Shown: one piece after another, positions 36,838 to 45,862 of the stretch
Layout of the letters: every line of letters begins with the position of its first letter
Position numbering within the stretch: position 1 is the first letter of the stretch
Assembly: GCA_963742955.1 (NCBI GenBank)
Contig: CAVUOA010000009.1
Span: forward strand, 496,001 to 560,000
Length of the DNA: 64,000 nt
DNA from: CAVUOA01 sp963742955
Lineage (GTDB): Bacteria; Bacteroidota; Ignavibacteria; Tepidaquicellales; OLB5
Direction of reading: 5' to 3'
Notes under the pieces: generated by a model
Databases searched by the model: none
What the model was told of the DNA's origin: nothing
The model's input: only the letters and a program-made list of their open reading frames with translations
Translations under genes and position numbers: made by a program

Positions 36838-37428
36838 TTAATCGTTCAGGCTTTGTTCAATTAATTTGAGAACAGTGTTTTTGCCTTCACCGCTGATTGC
36901 AGAAAAGGGAATGTAATCAAGGCATAAATCTTCATCATGTACAATCTTGCTGGTACGGTATATCTGTCTTTCCATTTTATTAGCTGAAATCTTATCGGCT
37001 TTAGTAAGAACAATAGAATAATTAATTTCATAATATTCCAGCCAGTTTATCATCAATTGGTCTAAATAAGTAGGGTCGTGCCTGGAATCCATAAGTTCGA
37101 ACACGAGCTTTATGTTTTTCCGGGTGCTGATATAATCTTCTACCAATTTCCGCCAGCCTGTTTTAATCTGTTCCGGGACTTTTGCGTAACCGTACCCGGG
37201 CAAATCCACAAAGTAAAATTCTTCATTTATCAAATAATAGTTCAGCATCCTGGTTCTGCCCGGAATTGAACTCGTTTTTGCCAGTTTAGATTTATTGCAC
37301 AGCTTGTTAATTAGAGATGATTTCCCCACATTAGACCTGCCAATAAAAACAATTTCCGGCAAGTGAGCGGTTGGCAGCTGTTCTAAATCTGTAACACTGT
37401 TAACAAATTCTGCTGATGTAATTTTCAT
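36838..37428 (-). CDS. ysxC: Ribosome biogenesis GTPase YsxC/EngB
   Basis: A 196-residue TrmE-Era-EngA-EngB-Septin family GTPase needed for 50S assembly. It has P-loop GRSNVGKSS, switch II 'DLPGYGYAKVP' (with the family-specific GYGYA), 'DSRHDPT' and NKXD-equivalent 'LTKADKIS'. It lies 87 nt from rplQ, downstream of the ribosomal cluster on the same strand. The 113-nt gap after it contains two small hairpins. Confidence 0.96.
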   Translation of the reverse strand: MKITSAEFVNSVTDLEQLPTAHLPEIVFIGRSNVGKSSLINKLCNKSKLAKTSSIPGRTRMLNYYLINEEFYFVDLPGYGYAKVPEQIKTGWRKLVEDYISTRKNIKLVFELMDSRHDPTYLDQLMINWLEYYEINYSIVLTKADKISANKMERQIYRTSKIVHDEDLCLDYIPFSAISGEGKNTVLKLIEQSLND

Positions 37429-37515
37429 TAGCGTCTGGGTTGTTTAATATTAGTATCTTAAAACAAATAACAACTTATTGAGAATTAACGCAATTATAAT
37501 TCCGAACAAATTTAC

Positions 37516-38031
37516 TTACTCGGCAGCTTCTTCTTTCTTCTTTGATTTTGTGCTCTTCTTTACTGCAGGTTTTGTCTTTTTCCTGGTTTTCTTAGCCGAT
37601 TCAGCTGCTGTTTTTTCTTTTGATTTCTGTTCGGTTTGTTCGATATTATAATCAACCAGTTCTATCATAGCAATTTCGGCAGAATCACCCAGTCTTCTCC
37701 CCATTTTAAGAACTCTTGTGTAACCGCCGTGCCTTTCTATAACCTTAGGAGCTATTTCATCAAATAAAGTCTTAACAGCTTCTCTGTCTTTTATAAACTT
37801 ATTGACTTCACGCCTGAGATGAACAGCGTATTCTTTTTTGCTGTCTTTCAGTGTATACGCTTTTCTGGATTTAGTAACCAAGGGCTCAAAAAATCCCCTT
37901 AGTTCTTTAGCTTTAGCCAAAGTGGTTTTTATTTTTTTGTTTTTTATCAGAGAAACTGACAAATTACATAAAAGCGCTTTCCTGTGTGAAGCTGTTCTTT
38001 TTAGTTTTCTTCCTTTTCGCCTGTGTATCAT
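37516..38031 (-). CDS. rplQ: 50S ribosomal protein L17
   Basis: A 171-residue protein. The first 125 residues match bacterial L17 (MIHRRKGRKLKRTASHRKALLCNL..., VIERHGGYTRVLKMGRRLGDSAEIAMIEL). A Lys/Glu/Ala-rich tail of about 45 residues follows, similar to tails seen in Bacteroidota L17. It is the last gene of the alpha operon, 20 nt after rpoA. Confidence 0.97.
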   Translation of the reverse strand: MIHRRKGRKLKRTASHRKALLCNLSVSLIKNKKIKTTLAKAKELRGFFEPLVTKSRKAYTLKDSKKEYAVHLRREVNKFIKDREAVKTLFDEIAPKVIERHGGYTRVLKMGRRLGDSAEIAMIELVDYNIEQTEQKSKEKTAAESAKKTRKKTKPAVKKSTKSKKKEEAAE

Positions 38032-38051
38032 TTACGAATAGCTATTAAAGT

Positions 38052-39038
38052 TTAAGATTCTTCATTAAGATATTTATCAACGTCCATTCCGAATGTAAGT
38101 CCGTTTTCATGCAGTATTTCACCAAGCTCTGCAAGTGATTTTCTTCCGAAATTCCTGAATTGGAGCATTTCAACTTCCTGATGTCTAACCAGGTCTGCAA
38201 GAGTTTTAATGTTAGCCGAACGCAGGCAATTCTGTGCTCTTACTGACAGCTTCAACTCATCAACATTCATAAGCAGAAGTTTTTTAATTTTAAGGAACTC
38301 AGATTCCTCAGGCTTTTCAATTTTCTTCTCCTCAGTAGCCTTATCAAAATTAACGAACATTTCAATATGGTCTTTTAGTATTGCGGCTGCTGAAGTCAGA
38401 GCCTCGACGGGGTCCATTGTGCCATCAGTAGTTATTTCAAGAATAAGCTTTTCATAATCGGTTTTCTGTCCTACCCTGGTATAAGTAACGTCATATTTTA
38501 CATTCTTAATAGGGGTAAATATTGAATCAATAGGCACCATTAGCAAGTCCTGTTCAGAATCTTTATTTTCCTCCGAAGGCACATAGCCAATTCCTGTACC
38601 AATTTTCAATACAATAGAAAGATCTGCATTCTTATTAAGTGTCGCAATATGATGTTCCGGGTTAAGTATTTCGAAATCTTCGGTGCTTTCCTGAATATGG
38701 CGCGCAATAAACTCTACAGGACCTTTGAGCCTGAGCTCAATTTTATTTGCGCCTTTTATTTTCGTTTTAAATCTGACTTCTTTTAAATTAAGAATAATCT
38801 CAGATACATCTTCTACAACATCTTTAATTGTTGTAAATTCGTGCGGCACATTATTTAGCTTAACAGCCGTTATGGCAGCTCCCGGGAGAGAGGAAATCAA
38901 TACTCTTCTCAGTGAGTTTCCAAGTGTAACTCCATAACCCTTATCTAAGGGCTGGATGACAAATCTTCCAAAATATTTCGTATGTGTTTCCTGTTCAAGG
39001 ACAACCTTATCCGGAAATTGGATATAACTATTTTGCAT
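38052..39038 (-). CDS. rpoA: RNA polymerase subunit alpha
   Basis: A 328-residue alpha subunit. The N-terminal dimerisation/assembly domain has 'FVIQPLDKGYGVTLGNSLRRVLISSLPGAAI', and the C-terminal domain has 'LRSANIKTLADLVRHQEVEMLQFRNFGRKSLAELGEIL' with helix-hairpin-helix features. It lies between rpsD and rplQ with short spacers, the standard alpha operon order. Confidence 0.98.
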   Translation of the reverse strand: MQNSYIQFPDKVVLEQETHTKYFGRFVIQPLDKGYGVTLGNSLRRVLISSLPGAAITAVKLNNVPHEFTTIKDVVEDVSEIILNLKEVRFKTKIKGANKIELRLKGPVEFIARHIQESTEDFEILNPEHHIATLNKNADLSIVLKIGTGIGYVPSEENKDSEQDLLMVPIDSIFTPIKNVKYDVTYTRVGQKTDYEKLILEITTDGTMDPVEALTSAAAILKDHIEMFVNFDKATEEKKIEKPEESEFLKIKKLLLMNVDELKLSVRAQNCLRSANIKTLADLVRHQEVEMLQFRNFGRKSLAELGEILHENGLTFGMDVDKYLNEES

Positions 39039-39055
39039 GTTAAGTTTTTATGTTT

Positions 39056-39685
39056 CTATTTTGAATATAATTCTACAATTAATTGTTCATTTGCATTGAA
39101 CGGAATATCTACTCTTTCCGGAACAGATAAAAACGTTCCCTTTAAAGCTGCTTTATCTATCTGGAGCCATTGCGGTATCATATCATCTTTCAGGCGCTTC
39201 ATTGATTCATGAACCAGCTTTAGCTGTTTGCTCTTCTCTTTAACCTGAATAGTATCGCCTGCTCTCAACAAATAAGAAGGTATATTTACCTGATTTCCGT
39301 TTATTAAAATATGACTGTGTTTAATCAGCTGGCGGGCAGATTTTCTCGAAGGCGCTAACCCTGCTCTATATACTATATTATCGAGTCTTCTTTCCAGTAT
39401 TTTAACCAGGTTTTCTCCCGTTCTGCCTTTTTGTCCTGAAGCTATACTAAAATAATTTCTGAACTGTGCTTCAAGCAAACCGTACATTCTTTTTACTTTC
39501 TGTTTTTCTCTAAGCTGAATTGAATAATCAGAAACTTTTGTTCTTCTTGATAAGCCATGCTGTCCGGGAGGATAATTCTTCCGTTCAATGGGGCATTTCT
39601 CAGTAAAGCATTTTAAGCCCTTGAGAAACAGTTTTTGTTTTTCTCTTCTGCAAAGTTTACAACTTGGTCCTGTATATCTTGCCAT
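39056..39685 (-). CDS. rpsD: 30S ribosomal protein S4
   Basis: A 209-residue S4. 'MARYTGPSCKLCRREKQKLFLKG' carries a CxxC (CKLC) with a further Cys near 'KCFTEKC', so it is a zinc-binding C+ form. 'RLDNIVYRAGLAPSRKSARQLIKHSHILINGNQVNIPS' is the S4 RNA-binding domain. It lies between rpsK and rpoA, and S4 often autoregulates the alpha operon. Confidence 0.98.
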   Translation of the reverse strand: MARYTGPSCKLCRREKQKLFLKGLKCFTEKCPIERKNYPPGQHGLSRRTKVSDYSIQLREKQKVKRMYGLLEAQFRNYFSIASGQKGRTGENLVKILERRLDNIVYRAGLAPSRKSARQLIKHSHILINGNQVNIPSYLLRAGDTIQVKEKSKQLKLVHESMKRLKDDMIPQWLQIDKAALKGTFLSVPERVDIPFNANEQLIVELYSK

Positions 39686-39730
39686 TTATTAGTTTTAAAA
39701 TAATAAATAAATTTTTGAAAATATTTTATA

Positions 39731-40117
39731 TTATACTCTTCTTCTCTTTGGCGGTCTGCAGCCGTTATGAGGAATAGGAGTAATATCTTTAATTGATAGT
39801 ATTTCAAGTCCTGCAGTCTGCAACGATCTTACAGCAGCTTCTCTTCCTGAACCCGGTCCTTTTACCAGCACGTCTACTTTTCTTAATCCAAGGTCATAAG
39901 CTGCTTTTGCAACAGATTCAGCAGCCACCTGGGCAGCGAACGGAGTATTTTTCTTGGAGCCTTTAAACCCCATTTTCCCCGAAGAAGCCCAGCTGATAGT
40001 GTTACCATAACCGTCTGTAAGCGTGATAATCACATTGTTAAACGTTGCTTTAACATGTGCAATGCCGCTGGATTCGACTTGAATTTTTTTCTTGGTTTTC
40101 TTAATTGTTTGAGCCAT
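39731..40117 (-). CDS. rpsK: 30S ribosomal protein S11
   Basis: A 128-residue S11 with 'GIAHVKATFNNVIITLTDGYGNTISWASSGKMGFKGSKKNTPFAAQ' and the C-terminal 'DITPIPHNGCRPPKRRRV'. It lies between rpsM and rpsD in the alpha operon. Confidence 0.98.
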   Translation of the reverse strand: MAQTIKKTKKKIQVESSGIAHVKATFNNVIITLTDGYGNTISWASSGKMGFKGSKKNTPFAAQVAAESVAKAAYDLGLRKVDVLVKGPGSGREAAVRSLQTAGLEILSIKDITPIPHNGCRPPKRRRV

Positions 40118-40136
40118 TATAAATTAATCCTGTAAA

Positions 40137-40520
40137 TTACTTTTTAGCTGAAGCCTTCTTCTTGCCGGCAACAGTTTTGCGTTTTCCTTTTCTTGTTCTT
40201 GCATTTGTTTTTGTTCTCTGGCCTCTTACTGGCAGTCCTCTTCTGTGTCTTTTGCCTCTATGAGACCCGATATCCATCAATCTCTTTATATTAGTCTGAA
40301 CCTCTGTTTTGAGAGCTCCTTCTATTTTATATTCGCTCGTAATTATATTACGCAGCTTATTGACTTCATCATCGGTCAAGTCGGCAACTTTCTTATCTTC
40401 GTTAACTCCTGCAGCATTAAGGATTTTAACTGAAATTGATTTCCCAATACCGAATATTGAGGTTAAACCAATAACAACTCTTTTATTTTTTGGAAGGTCA
40501 ACTCCGGCTATTCTTGCCAA
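40137..40520 (-). CDS. rpsM: 30S ribosomal protein S13
   Basis: A 127-residue S13 with 'MARIAGVDLPKNKRVVIGLTSIFGIGKS' and 'GSHRGKRHRRGLPVRGQRTKTNARTRKGKRKTVAGKKKASAKK'-type C-terminus rich in Lys/Arg. It is the first gene of the alpha operon proper, 41 nt after rpmJ. Confidence 0.98.
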   Translation of the reverse strand: MARIAGVDLPKNKRVVIGLTSIFGIGKSISVKILNAAGVNEDKKVADLTDDEVNKLRNIITSEYKIEGALKTEVQTNIKRLMDIGSHRGKRHRRGLPVRGQRTKTNARTRKGKRKTVAGKKKASAKK

Positions 40521-40561
40521 TTGTATTCTCCTGGTTTATTAATTTCAAAAGTTATTAAAAA

Positions 40562-40675
40562 TTAACCCTGGCGCTGTTTATGCTTAGGGTTCTTGCAAAT
40601 CACTCTTATAACGCCTTTGCGTTTTATAATTTTGCAATGTTCACAGAGTTTTTTGACCGAACTTCTTACTTTCAT
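40562..40675 (-). CDS. rpmJ: 50S ribosomal protein L36
   Basis: A 37-residue L36, too short for most ORF cut-offs. It begins MKVRSSVKKLCEHCK and ends NPKHKQRQG, with zinc ligands CEHC, a later Cys (VICKN) and His. It lies between infA (22 nt) and rpsM (41 nt), its classical place. Confidence 0.97.
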   Translation of the reverse strand: MKVRSSVKKLCEHCKIIKRKGVIRVICKNPKHKQRQG

Positions 40676-40697
40676 TTAACCACCTGTGTTTTTTAAA

Positions 40698-40916
40698 TTA
40701 TTTATACCTGTAAGTTATACGTCCTCTTGTCAAATCATACGGGGACAATTCTACAGCAACTTTATCGCCTTCGAGTATTTTAATAAAATTCATTCTCATT
40801 TTACCCGAAATGTGCGCTATAATCTCATGTCCATTTTCAAGTTTCACTTTAAAAGCAGCATTGGGCAAAGTATCGGTTATAATTCCATCAACTTTAATTG
40901 CGCCCTGTTTTGCCAT
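40698..40916 (-). CDS. infA: Translation initiation factor IF-1
   Basis: A 72-residue OB-fold protein that binds the 30S A site. 'GIITDTLPNAAFKVKLENGHEIIAHISGKMRMNFIKILEGDKVAVELSPYDLTRGRITYRYK' matches IF-1 along its full length. It lies 8 nt after map and 22 nt before rpmJ. Confidence 0.98.
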   Translation of the reverse strand: MAKQGAIKVDGIITDTLPNAAFKVKLENGHEIIAHISGKMRMNFIKILEGDKVAVELSPYDLTRGRITYRYK

Positions 40917-40924
40917 TAAGATAT

Positions 40925-41681
40925 TTAATCCTCTATTGTTAAAATTTCAGGTTTACCCTTAGAAATCAATATTGAATGTTCAAAATGCGCAGATGGCTCT
41001 CCGTCAGCTGTAACATAAGTCCATCCGTCACTTTGAACTTTTACTTTGTGTGAACCGTAATTAACCATAGGCTCTATTGCCACGGTCATACCGGCTTTAA
41101 ACTTGTACCTGTTGCCGGAATAATAATAATTTGGTATTGGAGGTTCCTCATGAAGTTTTTTACCGATACCATGGCCAACGAGTTCCCTTACTATTGAAAA
41201 TCCCTCAGCCTGAACATGCTGTTGAATTGCCAGAGACACATCATTAACAAAATTTGAATCAACAGCTTTCTCTAAACCTATATATAAACTTTCTTCGGTA
41301 ATTTTCAGGAGCTTCTTTTTCCCTTCAGTTATATCTCCAACCGGGAAAGTCTTTGCGCCGTCACCAAAATAGCCGTCTTTTTTAACACCTACATCTACGC
41401 TTACAATATCACCTTCAATTAATTTACGTGAACCTGGTATTCCGTGAACAACTTCTTCATTAATCGAAATACAAGAACTCGCAGGGAAATACATTTTTAT
41501 TCACCATATATCCCTTGAATGCAGGTTCGGCATTTCTGCTCTTTATGTAATCTTCTATAATCGCGTCTAACTCCCCTGTTTCTACACCAGGCTTCAGATA
41601 TTTCACGATATTATTAAGTACACCTGCCACAATCCGGCAGCTTTGCCTTATTTTTTCTATTTCGGAGGTTGTTTTAACCAC
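40925..41681 (-). CDS. map: Methionine aminopeptidase type I (frameshift)
   Basis: Removes the initiator methionine. The gene reads in two frames: 41681 to about 41493 gives 'SEIEKIRQSCRIVAGVLNNIVKYLKPG...AFKGYMVNKNVF', and the rest gives 'PASSCISINEEVVHGIPGSRKL...' with metal ligands in 'VDVGVKKDGYFGDGAKTF', 'GHGIGKKLHEEP' and 'VAIEPMV'. One extra C in the CCC run near 41489 accounts for the break, and the length is 3n+1. Map is essential, so this is surely a sequence error. The start is GTG, 12 nt after secY. Confidence 0.92.
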
Positions 41682-41693
41682 AGATATATCCTG

Positions 41694-43031
41694 CTAGGCT
41701 CTTCTGCCTCGAATTTTACCCGTTTTCATAAACCCATCATAATGCCTCATCACCAGATGCGATTCTACCTGCTGTAAGGTATCCAATGCAACACCTACCA
41801 CAATTAAAAGACTTGTACCTCCAAAAAACTGAGCCAGCCCCTGCGTTACCCCTGCCTGTGCTATAAATGCAGGAAGGATTGCAATAATTGCAAGAAATAT
41901 AGAACCGGGAAGTGTAATCTTTGTAAGGATATTATCAATAAAATCACTTGTAGCCTTACCTGGACGTACACCAGGGATAAACCCGCCCTGTTTCTTCATA
42001 TTATCTGAAACATCTTTCGGATTGAATGCGATTGCAGTATAAAAATATGTAAAGAACACAATCAGTAGACCATACAATAATGCATATACTAAGCTGGTAT
42101 GGTCAAAATGACGCGCTATAGTCTGCATAAACTCACTGTTCGGGAAAAAAGTCAATATTGTGTTCGGTACAAACATTATTGACTGTGCAAAAATAATCGG
42201 CATTACACCTGCCTGGTTTACTCTTAACGGAATGTACTGCGTCACTCCGCCATATACTTTTCTTCCAACAACCCGTTTAGCATATTGGACAGGTATTCGC
42301 CGCATTGCCTGAGTAACCATGACAACCCCTGAAACAATTAAAACTAACCCCGTAATAATTAAAATTTCTATAATAATACTTCTTGCGCCTGATGATACAA
42401 CCTGGTATTCGTCAAGAACTGAATACGGAAATCTGTCAATTATACCGATGAAAATAATCAAAGAAATACCGTTTCCAATACCCCTCTCGGTAATCTGTTC
42501 CCCCAGCCACATCATAAAGATAGTGCCGGCTGTCATCAAAATAATACATGAAATTGCAAATAGAACTGGTGAAACATCCGGAGATATTATACTGACACCG
42601 GCTACGTTTCTGCTCTTAAGCTGAACACTAACACCCCATGCCTGCATAAGAGCTACAGGAACAGTTCCGTACCTGGTGATTTGTGTTATCTTTTTACGTC
42701 CTGACTCGCCTTCTTTCTGAAGCTTTTGGAAATATGGCACTACAGCACCGAGAAGCTGAATTATAATTGATGAGCTGATATAAGGCATTATTCCCAACGC
42801 GAATATTGCCGCATTTTTAAAAGCCCCTCCTACAAAAAGGTCATATAATCCGAATAATGTATTATCAGATTGATTCTTTGTTGCCTGGGCTAATAATCCT
42901 GCATCAATACCAGGTAAAGTAATATGTGCACCAATCCTAACAACAATTAACAATAAAACCGTAAAAATTATTCTCTGCCGTAGTTCCTGAATCTTAAAGA
43001 TGTTGCGAAAACTCTCAACGAAGCCACTCAT
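41694..43031 (-). CDS. secY: Preprotein translocase subunit SecY
   Basis: The channel subunit of the Sec translocon, 445 residues with ten predicted helices. 'RIGAHITLPGIDAGLL', 'GIMPYISSSIIIQLL', 'GIGNGISLIIFIGI', 'YYFYTAIAFNP'-like 'FFTYFYTAIAFNPKDVSDNMKKQGGFIPGVRPG' and a C-terminal 'VESHLVMRHYDGFMKTGKIRGRRA' are diagnostic. Its ATG overlaps the corrected rplO stop (ATGA), and map follows 12 nt downstream. Confidence 0.98.
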   Translation of the reverse strand: MSGFVESFRNIFKIQELRQRIIFTVLLLIVVRIGAHITLPGIDAGLLAQATKNQSDNTLFGLYDLFVGGAFKNAAIFALGIMPYISSSIIIQLLGAVVPYFQKLQKEGESGRKKITQITRYGTVPVALMQAWGVSVQLKSRNVAGVSIISPDVSPVLFAISCIILMTAGTIFMMWLGEQITERGIGNGISLIIFIGIIDRFPYSVLDEYQVVSSGARSIIIEILIITGLVLIVSGVVMVTQAMRRIPVQYAKRVVGRKVYGGVTQYIPLRVNQAGVMPIIFAQSIMFVPNTILTFFPNSEFMQTIARHFDHTSLVYALLYGLLIVFFTYFYTAIAFNPKDVSDNMKKQGGFIPGVRPGKATSDFIDNILTKITLPGSIFLAIIAILPAFIAQAGVTQGLAQFFGGTSLLIVVGVALDTLQQVESHLVMRHYDGFMKTGKIRGRRA

Positions 43032-43487
43032 ATTAAAGTAACCTTACCCCCGTTTTTTTCAATTTTTTCTATAGCTGATTTGCTAAATTTATGGGCACTG
43101 ATTTCAATTTTTTGTTTAAATTCACCCTCACCCAGTATTTTTAAGGGAATGCTTTTTCTTGAAATAATACCTTCGAGAAAAAAGAATTTCCGGGTTCAAA
43201 CTCTTTTCAGCAAGCTTGCCGTTGTCAAACAATAACTGAAGCTTACCTAAATTTATAACTTGAAACTCTTCCCTGCCGGGATTTGTAAACCCAAATTTTG
43301 GAATTCTTCTTTGTAAAGGCATCTGTCCACCCTCAAACCATGCATAATGTTTTGCACCTGAGCGTGATTTTTCACCCTTATGCCCCTTACAGGCAGTTTT
43401 GCCATGTCCGGAACCAATTCCCCTGCCCACTCTTTTTCTGTTCTTACGTGAGCCATCCGCGTATTTTAAATTACTAAGTATATCCAT
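43028..43487 (-). CDS. rplO: 50S ribosomal protein L15 (frameshift)
   Basis: L15 starting at the ATG 43487 (MDILSNLKYADGSRKNRKRVGRGIGSGHGKTACKGHKG...). The open frame runs to 43128 with a wrong tail. Removing one T from the T6 run after 'LNPEIL' (about 43180) restores '...EGIISRKSIPLKILGEGEFKQKIEIS...GGKVTLI', ending at 43028 with the TGA overlapping the secY ATG. The length is 3n+1, and the corrected product is 152 residues, normal for L15. Sequence error rather than a real lesion. Confidence 0.93.
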
Positions 43488-43543
43488 TTGAAGTATATTT
43501 TTGAAAAGTATTCCGCCAGGGCTGAATGTCTGCCGCAGGCAGG

Positions 43544-43577
43544 CAATAAAGACCCCCCGCATTTCTGCGAGGGGTCT
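43544..43577 (-). terminator. Intrinsic terminator after barrel gene
   Basis: On the minus strand, AGACCCC-TCGCA/TGCG-GGGGTCT forms a long GC-rich stem with a GAAA loop, followed by TTTATT. It would end the transcript of the barrel gene and separate rplO-secY from the upstream ribosomal genes. A partial REP-like palindrome (43529-43545) abuts it. Confidence 0.85.
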
Positions 43578-43599
43578 AAACCTAAATCAAACTAGCAGT

Positions 43600-44835
43600 T
43601 TAGTTGTTAAAATTATATGATGCTGAAACAACTCCAAACAAATCATTTTGTCTTCCTGATACAAAATTAATTCCTTCTTTTAACCATTTTTCAGACACCG
43701 TTGCGTCAATGCTGAACCTTCCGAAATGGAAGCCTGCACCGAGGCTGATTGTCTGGTCATAGTTTGAAGCAGTTTTGTATGTCCATTCATTGCTAACCGA
43801 GCCGACTGTATATGTATTGCTAACCGATGATACAGATCTCATATATCCGAACCTACCAGTTAACCAATCTGCAATCTTGGTTTCACCCGAAAGGTGGAAA
43901 ATAGGAGCATCGAAAGTATTTGTATTTAGCTGTAAAGTTTCCAGAATCTGCTTTGATAAGTATTATATCCTGCAAGAACACCACCTGCGAGCTGTATATC
44001 ATCATTAACCGGAATATTAATACCAACACCACCATTAAAACCTAACCAACTATAATTCAATCCTGTTATAGTAGTTGAACCGGAAGTAAATTTAGGATCC
44101 CAACTATAATTGTTAAAACCGATAACAGGAACTATTGCCAATTTGCTGTTGGTCTTCGGATAAATCCAAGCTCTGAACCCAGCGCTCTAAATCTATTCCG
44201 CCTTCATTTTCAAATGTTGCTGTATTTCCACTGGAAGTGTTTTCGGATTTGTATTTGTTCATTCCGAATTTCACAGCGCCTTCAACCCAGCCTTTTTTAA
44301 TCAAATACATGAAGCCTAAAGTACCACCAATCGAAGTGGCGCTTCTTGTATAGTTAACTGCACTTGAATCGCCGGTTGTTGTTGAATCTGCTGACCACAT
44401 TGCAATATAAGGTGCTAAGCCAAGATGGAAATTTTTGCTGGCCGAGTACCCAATTAATCCCTTAAAAGGAACAATAGGTGAACTGACGGCAACGTTATTT
44501 CCACCCCATCCGTCTATATTGAAATTGTCCCATCTATCATCTCTCTTATTCAAAATCATACCTAGGTTGAGTTTTTTGCTGACTCCAAATGTTACGCCAG
44601 CATACTGATCACTGAGTGCGAAATCATTTATAACGTTCCTGCCTATATCACCAAATGCGTAATTTTTGTAGTAATTGGTCCAAGCAGGATTGCTATTGAT
44701 ATCGGTAGCAGCATCCAGAATAAACGGACTGTTTCCTAATGCTTCGTATCTGCCTGTTCCACTCGGTATTGACTGGGCGAATGCGCCTACAGCCATAAAG
44801 AGTAGTAACATAACTGCTAGATGTTTTTTTAACAT
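43600..44835 (-). CDS. Outer-membrane barrel protein inside spc operon (two frameshifts)
   Basis: An exported protein of about 411 residues. The signal peptide LAVMLLLFMAVGAFAQ precedes 'SGTGRYEALGNSPFILDAATDINSNPAWTNYY', then barrel strands to 'SLGAGFHFGRFSIDATVSEKW' and a final 'LFGVVSASYNFNN'. Two compensating indels break it, near 44165 (extra T) and near 43945 (missing G). All three frames join into one product with length 3n. The opening resembles PorV/FadL-type barrels in this phylum, but the function is unknown. It has AGGAGG before the ATG and its own terminator. Confidence 0.75.
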
Positions 44836-44932
44836 TACTTTTTTTCCTCCTATAATGTTATTGATTGTTATTTAAAATTTCACTTATCCCAGAATTTGCC
44901 ATGATGACGTCTTTCATGTAAAACCCTTTGGT

Positions 44933-45109
44933 TTAAGCGAAAACCTCTACTAAGTGTTTAACTTTTTCAATCATACCCCTAATTTGAGGAGTATCATTGA
45001 ATTCCTTAACTCTGTTTATTTTTCCCAGACCCAGAGCTTTAATTATGCGTTTTTGCCTCATTGGTCTGTCTATAGTACTTCCTATTTGTTTTACTTTTAT
45101 CTTTGGCAT
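44933..45109 (-). CDS. rpmD: 50S ribosomal protein L30
   Basis: A 58-residue L30 beginning MPKIKVKQIGSTIDRP, with 'QKRIIKALGLGKIN' and 'DTPQIRGMIEKVKHLVEVFA'. It lies directly after rpsE (2 nt), and a barrel gene rather than rplO follows. Confidence 0.96.
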   Translation of the reverse strand: MPKIKVKQIGSTIDRPMRQKRIIKALGLGKINRVKEFNDTPQIRGMIEKVKHLVEVFA

Positions 45110-45111
45110 TT

Positions 45112-45618
45112 TTAATTATTATACAAACTTTGAATTTCTACTCCACGTCTTTCGGCAATAGCCTTAGCATCAAATACATTGCGTAATGCAGAAATTGTAG
45201 CCTTAACTACGTTGTGGGGATTTGAAGAACCAAGTGATTTAGTTAAAACATCCTGTATACCGACTGCTTCAAGTACAGCTCTTACACCGCCTCCTGCTAT
45301 TAAACCGGTTCCGGGTGATGCAGGTTTCAATAAAACTTTTCCTGCTCCGTATTTCCCAATAACCGTATGCGGTAAAGTTCCTTTCCTTAAAGGTACATAT
45401 ATTATGTTTTTTCTTGCATCTTCGGAACCTTTTGCAATTGCGCTTGAAACTTCGTTTGCTTTACCGAGCCCGATTCCAACATGTCCGTTTCCGTCACCGA
45501 CCACTATAACAGAAGTGAAACTAAATCTTCTTCCGCCTTTTACAACTTTAGCAACTCTTCCAATATATACAAGTTTATCTTTTAACTGGAGTTCGCCTAC
45601 TTTTACTTTTCTTGCCAT
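45112..45618 (-). CDS. rpsE: 30S ribosomal protein S5
   Basis: A 168-residue S5 with 'KVVKGGRRFSFTSVIVVGDGNGHVGIGLGKANEV' and 'KPASPGTGLIAGGGVRAVLEAVGIQDVLTKSLGSSNPHN'. It is followed closely by rpmD, and is separated upstream from rplR by a tRNA-Gln and a hairpin. Confidence 0.98.
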   Translation of the reverse strand: MARKVKVGELQLKDKLVYIGRVAKVVKGGRRFSFTSVIVVGDGNGHVGIGLGKANEVSSAIAKGSEDARKNIIYVPLRKGTLPHTVIGKYGAGKVLLKPASPGTGLIAGGGVRAVLEAVGIQDVLTKSLGSSNPHNVVKATISALRNVFDAKAIAERRGVEIQSLYNN

Positions 45619-45704
45619 TTAGGAATTTTTTAAACTTATTAATTTCAAATATATAAAAAATAATATTAAAAATCTACAATATTAATAGTTTTCAGCAATT
45701 ATTG

Positions 45705-45775
45705 CTCTCAGGGGAGGATTCGAACCTCCACTAACGGCTCCAAAGGCCGCTGTCCTGCCATTAGACGACCCGAGA
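45705..45775 (-). tRNA. tRNA-Gln (anticodon TTG)
   Basis: On the minus strand TCTCGGG pairs with CCTGAGA. The anticodon stem GCGGC/GCCGT encloses loop CTTTGGA (anticodon TTG), and the T arm contains TTCGAAT. The discriminator is G. CCA is not encoded. It lies within the spc operon on the same strand as the ribosomal genes. Confidence 0.95.
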
Positions 45776-45798
45776 AAAACAGTGATTTGGATAAATTA

Positions 45799-45856
45799 AT
45801 GCCATCTTTTAAACCCTTGGTACTGCTTTGTTCATAAGCAGTCTAAAAGATGGCAT
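45799..45856. other. Long two-tier hairpin between rplR and tRNA-Gln
   Basis: The outer stem is ATGCCATCTTTTA (45799-45811) with TAAAAGATGGCAT (45844-45856), a perfect 13 bp. The inner stem is ACTGCTT/AAGCAGT (45822-45828, 45836-45842) with a 7-nt loop. An asymmetric internal loop separates the tiers. It may be a processing or terminator-like structure, or a small repeat. Confidence 0.7.
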
Positions 45857-45862
45857 CTATGA

